Below are positions 1-4,700 of a DNA stretch of 5,907 nt, in pieces; position 1 is the stretch's first letter; every line of letters starts with the position of its first letter. The position numbers were made by a program, and so were the translations under genes. Source of the stretch: an uncultured Pseudorhodobacter sp. (lineage in GTDB: Bacteria; Pseudomonadota; Alphaproteobacteria; Rhodobacterales; Rhodobacteraceae); assembly GCA_945952425.1 (NCBI GenBank), contig CAMFIX010000214.1, positions 1 through 5,907 of the forward strand. Direction: 5' to 3'. The notes below the pieces were generated by a model. The model worked only from the letters and a program-made list of their open reading frames with translations. It was not told the origin of the DNA and ran no database searches.

Positions 1-635
1 CTCCAGTCGATGGAATGCTTGACCCGCACGCCGCGCGGCTTGAACCCCGCCGCAAAGCCCGCCAGCGCCAGAAGGCCCAAGGGCAGGTTGATGAAGAAGA
101 TCCAGTGCCAGTCGGCATTCTCGGTCAGCCAGCCGCCCGCGAAGGGGCCGATGACGGACGAGGCCGAGAAGACCGCCGCGAAGACGCCCTGGATCTTGCC
201 GCGGTCCTGCGGCGGCACGACATCGCCCACGACCGACAAGGCCAGCACGAAAAGCCCGCCGCCGCCCAGGCCCTGCAGCGCGCGCGCCAGGATCAGCTCG
301 GTCATCGACCCCGCCACGCCGCAGACCAGCGAGCCGACCAGGAACAGGATGACCGAGGCGAAGATCGTGTTCCGCCGCCCGTAAAGGTCGCCGAGCTTGC
401 CATACAAGGGCGCCACGATGGTCGAGGTCAGGATATAGGCGGTGACGACCCAGCTCAGATGCTCGACCCCGCCCAGGTCGGCCACGATCCGCGGCAGGGC
501 GGTCGAGACGATGGACTGATCCAGTGAGGCCAGCAGAAGCAGCAGCCCGACCGAGGCGATGACCAGGCGCAGCGAGGCGGTCTCGTGCCCATGATGCGGC
601 GGGGCGCCGGCGGCGGGCGGGACGGGTTCGGACAT
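1..635 (-). CDS. DHA2-family (EmrB/QacA-type) MFS drug exporter, N-terminal part
   Basis: This is an inner-membrane multidrug:proton antiporter of the major facilitator superfamily, DHA2 (14-TMS) subgroup. The reading frame is open from the ATG at 635 to the window edge and gives 211 residues; the C-terminal half lies outside. Visible family signatures are the TM1 motif LDQSIVSTALPRIVADLG (residues 38-55, equivalent to the LDxTIVNVALP of DHA2 members), motif A GKLGDLYGRR (79-88), motif B with RALQGLGGGG (118-127), the TM5 motif C SSVIGPFAGGW (159-169), and WHWIFFINLPLG (176-187). Hydrophobic segments alternate as expected for the first five to six helices. The start is fixed by an AAGGAG ribosome binding site seven bases upstream. 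The gene is transcribed away from a MarR-type regulator, the usual arrangement for a regulator controlling an exporter. The substrate cannot be told from the sequence. Confidence 0.93.
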   Translation of the reverse strand, partial: MSEPVPPAAGAPPHHGHETASLRLVIASVGLLLLLASLDQSIVSTALPRIVADLGGVEHLSWVVTAYILTSTIVAPLYGKLGDLYGRRNTIFASVILFLVGSLVCGVAGSMTELILARALQGLGGGGLFVLALSVVGDVVPPQDRGKIQGVFAAVFSASSVIGPFAGGWLTENADWHWIFFINLPLGLLALAGFAAGFKPRGVRVKHSIDW

Positions 636-642
636 GGGACGG

Positions 643-648
643 CTCCTT
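643..648 (-). promoter_or_regulatory. Ribosome binding site of the MFS exporter
   Basis: On the minus strand the sequence reads AAGGAG, seven bases before the ATG at 635. This is a near-perfect Shine-Dalgarno sequence and decides the start of the exporter gene. Confidence 0.8.
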
Positions 649-671
649 CAAGGCCTGGGACGCGGAGGTGT

Positions 672-700
672 CTTCTATGCCTGCGACAAATACATGTCAA
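672..700 (-). promoter_or_regulatory. Putative sigma-70 promoter of the MFS exporter
   Basis: On the minus strand a perfect -35 hexamer TTGACA (700 to 695) is followed after 17 bases by TAGAAG (677 to 672), which matches four of six positions of TATAAT. Transcription would start near 665, leaving a leader of about 30 bases that contains the AAGGAG site. The -35 box lies inside the left arm of the inverted repeat described as a candidate operator, so a bound repressor would block it. This is inferred from sequence only. Confidence 0.5.
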
Positions 701-735
701 GCGCACACAATTGTTCCTGTCACATACTTGACATG
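685..735. promoter_or_regulatory. Candidate MarR operator region (inverted repeats)
   Basis: The gap between the divergent exporter and regulator genes is rich in dyads. CATGTCAAG (693-701) is repeated inverted and without mismatch as CTTGACATG (727-735). Two smaller dyads share the same half-sites: GACA-N6-TGTC (685-698) and TGTCA-N6-TGACA (718-733). Their centres are 34 bases apart, about three helical turns. ACAATTGT (707-714) is a perfect 8-bp palindrome between them. MarR-family dimers normally bind imperfect palindromes of 16-20 bp in such gaps, so TGTCA-N6-TGACA is the best single candidate. The arms contain TTGACA hexamers facing both directions. The binding protein is inferred to be the neighbouring regulator. 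Confidence 0.5.
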
Positions 736-753
736 CGCATGACGGAAGGGCAG

Positions 754-1311
754 ATGCAGGGCATGACCCAGATGCCCCATCCGCATGACCTGATCCGCGA
801 ACAGCTGGAGGCCTCCGGCCATTCGCCCGCCGCCGTCGAGGCGCTTCTGGCGCTGGATGTTTCGTCCTTTCAATTCGTGCGCCAGGTGAAGAAGGGCGAC
901 CTGCCGCACAGTCTGATCGAAGAGATCGGCGCGGGGCTGGATGTGGCGCAGTTCCATGCGCTGACGGCGGTGGCGCGCATCCAGAACGGCTTCGGGCGGC
1001 CCAAGGGCGAGGCCACCGTGGGGCTTTTGGCCGAAGAGCTGGCGCTGGACCCGTCGCGCGCGAGCCGCATCGCCGCCGACCTGGTGGAGCGCGGGCTTCT
1101 GGAGCGCACGGTGTCCCAAGGCGACGGGCGCCGGTCGGTCCTGCAGCCGACGGCAGAGGGGCGGGCGCTGATGGATGCGTTCCTGCGCGCGAAATGGGCG
1201 CGCAGCCTGCGCCTGTTTTCCGATTGGAGCGAGGCGGACATCCTTGCCTTCTCCGCCCTGTTCGGGCGCTATGTCACCGGGATCAGGGCGCTTTATCCGG
1301 GGGCAAAATGA
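754..1311 (+). CDS. MarR-family winged-helix transcriptional regulator
   Basis: This is a cytoplasmic DNA-binding regulator of about 185 residues, probably the repressor of the divergent exporter and of its own operon. The winged helix-turn-helix lies at about residues 87-135: the HTH runs through LLAEELALDPSRASRIAADL (91-110) and LVERGLLER (110-118), followed by the wing with DGRRSVLQPTAEG (124-136). The DxRR wing and the T-x-x-G that follows are typical of MarR. Helices on either side would form the dimer interface. At 185 residues it is longer than many MarR proteins (140-150), with the extra length at the N-terminus. The start is uncertain. ATG 754 has GGAAGGG (744-750) close upstream; ATG 763 and 772 are alternatives. 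Upstream ATGs at 733 and 739 lie in or next to a TTGACA/operator arm and lack a ribosome site. The stop overlaps the next start (ATGA, 1308-1311), so the two genes are co-transcribed. Confidence 0.87.
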   Translation: MQGMTQMPHPHDLIREQLEASGHSPAAVEALLALDVSSFQFVRQVKKGDLPHSLIEEIGAGLDVAQFHALTAVARIQNGFGRPKGEATVGLLAEELALDPSRASRIAADLVERGLLERTVSQGDGRRSVLQPTAEGRALMDAFLRAKWARSLRLFSDWSEADILAFSALFGRYVTGIRALYPGAK

Positions 1312-2075
1312 AGCTTGGGATTCTGGGGGCGACGGGCTGGCTCGGGGGAGCCTTGGGCACGCGGCTGATCGCGGGCGGGCTTTGGGCGCCGGGGGATATG
1401 GTCTTGGCCAACCGCTCGGGGCCCAAGGGCTATGGGCCGGGCGTCACCTGGGCCGATCCCGCCGAGGTCGCCCGCGCCGATGTGGTGGTCATCGCCGTGC
1501 GGCCGGAGGACTTTCCGACGCCCGGGTTCGCCGACGCCATCGGCGACGGGCTGGTGATCTCTTTCGCCACGGTCTGGACGTTTCAGAAGCTGCGCAAGCT
1601 GGCGCCCCGCGCCCGCCTGGTGCGCTGCATGCCGAACTCCGGCGCGCCCGAGGGCCGCAGCTACACGCCTTGGGTCGGGGATGTCGGGCCGAAAGATGCG
1701 GCCCTTGTCACCCGGATTCTCTCCGCGATGGGCGAGGTCGTGCGGCTGCAAACCGAAGCGCAGCTGGATTACATGGCCGCGCTTCCGGGCTCGGGCATGG
1801 CTTATCCCGCGCTTCTTGCCCAGGCCATGCTGACGCATGCCCGCGCGTTCGGCCTGCCCGAGGATGTGGCGAGGAAGGGCGTCGAGGCCGCCGTCGTCGA
1901 GGCCGCCCAGGGTCTGAAAGGCCGGATCGGAGAGCTGGCCGACATCCTGGCGCTGTACCGTGGATACAAGGGCATCACGGCGGCGGGGATCGACGCGGCC
2001 GAAGCGGGGATCGCCGACGCCATGAAGGCGGCGCTGGAGGCCGCCTATGCCAAGGCCGTCGACCTCGGCCGGTAG
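1308..2075 (+). CDS. Pyrroline-5-carboxylate reductase-like NAD(P)-dependent oxidoreductase
   Basis: This 255-residue protein has the layout of ProC, which reduces pyrroline-5-carboxylate to proline with NAD(P)H. An N-terminal Rossmann domain starts with KLGILGATGWLGGAL (residues 2-16), followed by the strand ADVVVIAVRPEDF (57-69) and by RLVRCMPNSGAPEG (103-116), which matches the VxRVMPNTPxxVG signature. The helical dimerisation domain follows, with AALPGSGMAYPALLAQAM (157-174) and FGLPEDVARKGVEAAVVEAA (181-200), matching the GSGPAY and GLP signatures. Two key places deviate: GSGPAY is GSGMAY, and the substrate-loop SPGGTT is replaced by a GYKGIT-like stretch (219-224). It may therefore be a paralogue with another imine or keto substrate rather than the main ProC. 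Translation is coupled to the upstream marR gene by an ATGA overlap, with a G-rich stretch at 1299-1303 as a weak ribosome site. The stop codon lies inside a palindromic repeat. Confidence 0.8.
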   Translation: MKLGILGATGWLGGALGTRLIAGGLWAPGDMVLANRSGPKGYGPGVTWADPAEVARADVVVIAVRPEDFPTPGFADAIGDGLVISFATVWTFQKLRKLAPRARLVRCMPNSGAPEGRSYTPWVGDVGPKDAALVTRILSAMGEVVRLQTEAQLDYMAALPGSGMAYPALLAQAMLTHARAFGLPEDVARKGVEAAVVEAAQGLKGRIGELADILALYRGYKGITAAGIDAAEAGIADAMKAALEAAYAKAVDLGR

Positions 2076-2098
2076 GGTGCGTGTTACACGCACCCTAC
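2072..2098. repeat. Perfect 12-bp palindrome overlapping a stop codon; REP-like element or terminator stem
   Basis: GTAGGGTGCGTG (2072-2083) and CACGCACCCTAC (2087-2098) are perfect inverted copies around a TTA loop. The transcript could form a very stable hairpin immediately at the end of the P5CR-like gene, whose TAG stop (2073-2075) is part of the left arm. There is no T-tract after the stem, so a classical Rho-independent terminator is not supported. A stem of this kind may still pause polymerase, protect the mRNA 3' end or act with Rho. Its form resembles dispersed intergenic palindromes built on GGTGCG/CGCACC seen in many proteobacteria; membership of a repeat family is an inference that needs the genome. 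Confidence 0.6.
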
Positions 2099-2120
2099 GG
2101 ACGGTGGGGCAGGCGGCGCC

Positions 2121-2150
2121 TTGCACAATTTCTGGGGAAGCGCCCGGAAC
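2121..2150 (+). promoter_or_regulatory. uvrD: Weak candidate promoter for uvrD
   Basis: TTGCAC (2121-2126) matches four of six bases of the -35 consensus. At a 17-18 base spacing the -10 position falls on CCGGAA/CGGAAC (2144-2150), which is a poor match. The placement would put the LexA-box match across the -10 and start region, as expected for LexA repression, but the -10 is too weak to call with confidence. Confidence 0.25.
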
Positions 2151-2171
2151 ACAAAGAGAACACCGCTTCCC
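2135..2171. repeat. 8-bp inverted repeat enclosing the LexA-box match
   Basis: GGGAAGCG (2135-2142) and CGCTTCCC (2164-2171) are perfect inverted copies separated by 21 bases. The 15-base LexA-box match (2147-2161) lies almost exactly in the middle of that loop. In RNA it could form a leader hairpin ending about 30 bases before the uvrD start codon. In DNA it adds symmetry around the operator. Whether it has a function is unknown. Confidence 0.4.
2147..2161 (-). promoter_or_regulatory. LexA (SOS) box of alphaproteobacterial type upstream of uvrD
   Basis: The plus strand reads GAAC-ACAAAGA-GAAC; on the minus strand this is GTTC-TCTTTGT-GTTC. It is an exact match to GTTC-N7-GTTC, the direct-repeat operator established for LexA in alphaproteobacteria. 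It ends 40 bases before the uvrD ATG, a normal position for an SOS operator. uvrD is an SOS gene in E. coli, so the context fits. It would place uvrD, and amiC behind it, under DNA-damage control. Confidence 0.7.
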
Positions 2172-2201
2172 ATGGCCCGGCCTTTCCGTTAGGCTGCGCG
2201 C

Positions 2202-4700
2202 ATGTCCGAGTCTGTCGCCCCGCCCCTGTCGCTCTCTGCCCGCGCTTTGCAGGCCCGCGCCCCTGCGGCGCCGGCCGATTACCTTGACGAGCTGAACCCC
2301 GCCCAACGCGCCGCGGTCGAGGCGCTGGATGGCCCGGTCCTGATGCTCGCAGGGGCCGGCACCGGCAAGACCAAGGCGCTTGTGGCCCGCATCATCCACC
2401 TGGTCCGCCAGGGCCGCGCCTGGCCCAACCAGATCCTCGCCGTGACCTTCACCAACAAGGCCGCGCGCGAGATGAAGAACCGCATCCTCGCCCGGCTGGG
2501 AGAGTCGGCCGAGGGCATGGCCTGGATGGGCACGTTCCATTCGCTGAGCGTCAAGATCCTGCGCCGCCATGCCGAGCTGGTGGGGCTGAAAAGCTCTTTC
2601 ACCATCCTGGACACCGACGACCAGCTGCGGCTTTTGAAACAGCTGATCGCCGCCGCCAATATCGACGAAAAGCGCTGGCCCGCGCGGCTGCTGGCCGGGC
2701 TGATCGACCATTGGAAGAACCGCGCCTGGACGCCCGACCGCGTGCCGACCTCCGAAGCCAGCGCCTATAACCACCGCGGCACCGAGCTTTACGAGGCCTA
2801 TCAGGAACGGCTGAAGACGCTCAACGCCGTGGATTTCGGCGACCTGCTGCTGCATTGCGTGACGATCTTCCAGCGTCACCCCGATGTGCTGGCGGATTGG
2901 CAGCGCCGCTTCCGCTATATCCTGGTGGACGAATACCAGGACACCAATGTCGCGCAATACCTGTGGTTGCGGCTTCTGGCGCAGGCGCATCGCAACATCT
3001 GCTGCGTGGGCGATGACGACCAGTCGATCTATGGCTGGCGCGGGGCCGAGGTCGGCAACATTCTGCGGTTCGAGTCCGACTTCCCCGGCGCCGTCGTCGT
3101 CCGGCTGGAACAGAACTACCGCTCCACCCCGCATATCCTCGCCGCCGCCTCGGGCGTGATCGCGGGCAATGCCAACCGGCTGGGCAAGACGCTCTGGACC
3201 GACCGGCCGGGGGGAGAGAAGGTGCGGCTCATCGGCCATTGGGATGGCGAGGAAGAGGCGCGCTGGATCGGCGAAGAGATCGAGGCCTTGCAGAAGGGTC
3301 GGCTCGGCCACGACATCAGTCTGGACGACGTGGCGATCCTCGTCCGCGCCAGCCACCAGATGCGCGCTTTCGAAGACCGCTTCCTGACCATCGGCATGCC
3401 CTACCGCGTCATCGGCGGGCCGCGGTTCTATGAGCGTCAGGAAATCCGCGACGCCATGGCCTATTTCCGCCTCTCGGTCTCGCCCGACGACGACCTGGCT
3501 TTCGAGCGCGTGGTGAACCTGCCCAAGCGCGGTCTGGGCGACAAGGCGATGGCCACGATCAACCAGGCGGCGCGCGGGGCAGGGGTGTCGCTGCTGGACG
3601 GCGCCCGCGAATGCCTGGCCCGCGGCGCCATCGGCGGCAAGGGCGGCGCGGCGTTGCGGGTGTTTGTCGAGAGCATGGATCGCTGGCGCTGGTATGTTGA
3701 AAACGCGACGAACGAAGGCCTCTTGGCGGAGCTTAGGTTTGAGCGCAAGGAACTCAAGTCAATTGAGTTTCTGCGCGCTGCGGACGACCCGCCAAGTGAG
3801 GAAGAGAAAGCCAGGGACGCCAAGGTCTCGATGATTGAGCACAAGTTGCGCAACCTTGAAAGTCACGTGGTGCTGGCCGAGACGATCCTGGAGGAATCCG
3901 GCTATACCGACATGTGGAGCCAGGACAAGACGCCCGAGGCGCCGGGGCGGCTGGAGAACCTGAAGGAACTCGTCAAGGCCCTGGAACAGTTCGACAATCT
4001 GACGGGTTTCCTGGAACACGTCAGCCTCATCATGGAAAACGAAAGCGAAGAGGCGGTCGAGAAGGTCAGTATCATGACGCTCCACGCCGCCAAGGGGCTG
4101 GAGTTTCCCGCCGTCTTCCTGCCCGGCTGGGAGGAGGGGCTGTTCCCCTCGCAGCGCAGCATGGACGAAAGCGGCCAGAAGGGGCTGGAGGAGGAGCGGC
4201 GGCTGGCTTACGTCGGCATCACCCGCGCCGAAGAGCTTTGCACCATCACCTTCGCCAGCAACCGGCGCGTCTATGGCCAGTGGCAAAGCCAGCTGCCGAG
4301 CCGCTTCATCGACGAGCTGCCGGGCGATCACGTCGATGTCCTCTCGCCGCCGACCTTGCACAACAGTTACGGCACGGGCGGTTACGGCGGGTCGAACAGC
4401 TTCGACGCGCGGGCCGCCAAGGCCGATGTCTACAACTCTCCGGGCTGGAAGCGGCTGCAGGACCGCGTCCAGACCCGCGGCATCTCGGCCCCGCGCGAGG
4501 CCGCGCATCTGACGATCGACGCCCAGGCAGTGACCGGCTTCGGCCTCGGCGACCGGGTGTTCCATCAGAAATTCGGCTATGGCAACATCCTGGCGATGGA
4601 GGGCGACAAGCTCGACGTCGATTTCGAACATTCCGGGGTGAAGAAGATCGTGGCGCGCTTCGTCGTGGCGGCCGACCAGGTCTCGGACGTGCCGTTTTGA
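2202..4700 (+). CDS. uvrD: ATP-dependent DNA helicase UvrD/PcrA (superfamily 1A), with an unusual insertion
   Basis: This is a 3'-5' DNA helicase acting in nucleotide excision and mismatch repair and in removing RecA or stalled polymerase. All SF1A motifs are intact: Q-motif LNPAQRAAV (residues 31-39), motif I AGAGTGKT (50-57), Ia VTFTNKAAREMKNRI (81-95), Ib GTFHSLSVKILRRHA (110-124), II ILVDEYQDTN (240-249), III VGDDDQSIYGWRGA (269-282), IV LEQNYRST (302-309), the segment RFYERQEIRD (408-417), V VSIMTLHAAKGLEF (622-635) and VI EEERRLAYVGITRA (663-676). A glycine-rich linker (723-730) leads to a C-terminal Tudor-like domain (about 778-824, GDRVFHQKFGYGNI). At 832 residues it is longer than E. 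coli UvrD (720). Part of the excess is a charged 53-residue segment at about 500-552. ATG 2202 has only a weak AGG eight bases upstream. A LexA-box match precedes it, and amiC overlaps its stop. Confidence 0.97.
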   Translation: MSESVAPPLSLSARALQARAPAAPADYLDELNPAQRAAVEALDGPVLMLAGAGTGKTKALVARIIHLVRQGRAWPNQILAVTFTNKAAREMKNRILARLGESAEGMAWMGTFHSLSVKILRRHAELVGLKSSFTILDTDDQLRLLKQLIAAANIDEKRWPARLLAGLIDHWKNRAWTPDRVPTSEASAYNHRGTELYEAYQERLKTLNAVDFGDLLLHCVTIFQRHPDVLADWQRRFRYILVDEYQDTNVAQYLWLRLLAQAHRNICCVGDDDQSIYGWRGAEVGNILRFESDFPGAVVVRLEQNYRSTPHILAAASGVIAGNANRLGKTLWTDRPGGEKVRLIGHWDGEEEARWIGEEIEALQKGRLGHDISLDDVAILVRASHQMRAFEDRFLTIGMPYRVIGGPRFYERQEIRDAMAYFRLSVSPDDDLAFERVVNLPKRGLGDKAMATINQAARGAGVSLLDGARECLARGAIGGKGGAALRVFVESMDRWRWYVENATNEGLLAELRFERKELKSIEFLRAADDPPSEEEKARDAKVSMIEHKLRNLESHVVLAETILEESGYTDMWSQDKTPEAPGRLENLKELVKALEQFDNLTGFLEHVSLIMENESEEAVEKVSIMTLHAAKGLEFPAVFLPGWEEGLFPSQRSMDESGQKGLEEERRLAYVGITRAEELCTITFASNRRVYGQWQSQLPSRFIDELPGDHVDVLSPPTLHNSYGTGGYGGSNSFDARAAKADVYNSPGWKRLQDRVQTRGISAPREAAHLTIDAQAVTGFGLGDRVFHQKFGYGNILAMEGDKLDVDFEHSGVKKIVARFVVAADQVSDVPF
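3697..3855 (+). other. Low-GC in-frame segment inside uvrD domain 2B, flanked by TTGAAA direct repeats
   Basis: TTGAAA occurs at 3697-3702 and again, in the same codon phase, at 3856-3861, 159 bases (53 codons) apart. By hand count, 3693-3860 is 54% GC (90/168), against 78% at 3541-3660 and 68% at 3901-3960. Codons rare in this window cluster here: AGG twice, TCA, ATT twice, TTT twice, CTT twice, TTG. The encoded residues are highly charged (13 acidic and 10 basic of 53) and probably helical. From the MD of VESMD to the SG of EESGY there are 72 residues, where E. coli UvrD has about 21; removing 53 leaves 19. The reading is therefore an insertion into the regulatory 2B subdomain, outside all helicase motifs. 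Origin unknown. Confidence 0.6.
3751..3769. repeat. Small inverted repeat inside the uvrD insertion
   Basis: AACTCAA (3751-3757) and TTGAGTT (3763-3769) form a perfect 7-bp inverted repeat around GTCAA. It is AT-rich and lies about a third of the way into the low-GC segment. It may be chance or a remnant of a palindromic element. Confidence 0.35.

Noticed and set aside
634..753. Longer N-terminus for the MarR protein
   Set aside because: The extension would start opposite the exporter's start codon and translate through its ribosome site, promoter and the inverted repeats. It has no ribosome binding site and no MarR similarity.
2172..2192. ATG at 2172 in frame with uvrD as an upstream start
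   Set aside because: It meets a TAG at 2190-2192 after six codons, so it cannot start uvrD. It could only be a tiny leader peptide, with no ribosome site to support it.
2047..2295. Small plus-strand open frame across the marR-unit/uvrD gap
   Set aside because: It runs through the palindrome and LexA-box region and into uvrD in another frame. It has no ribosome site and no recognisable product.
1293..3356. Antisense open frame of 687 codons on the minus strand
   Set aside because: It lies opposite the P5CR-like and uvrD genes, both supported by family motifs. Its protein is Arg/Gly/Pro/His-rich with no recognisable domain, as expected for a stop-poor antisense frame in GC-rich DNA.
3914..4696. 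Upstream extension of the amiC frame inside uvrD
   Set aside because: The frame is open but overlaps helicase motifs V and VI. Its translation there is Arg/Gly-rich junk, and a signal peptide begins exactly at TTG 4697.
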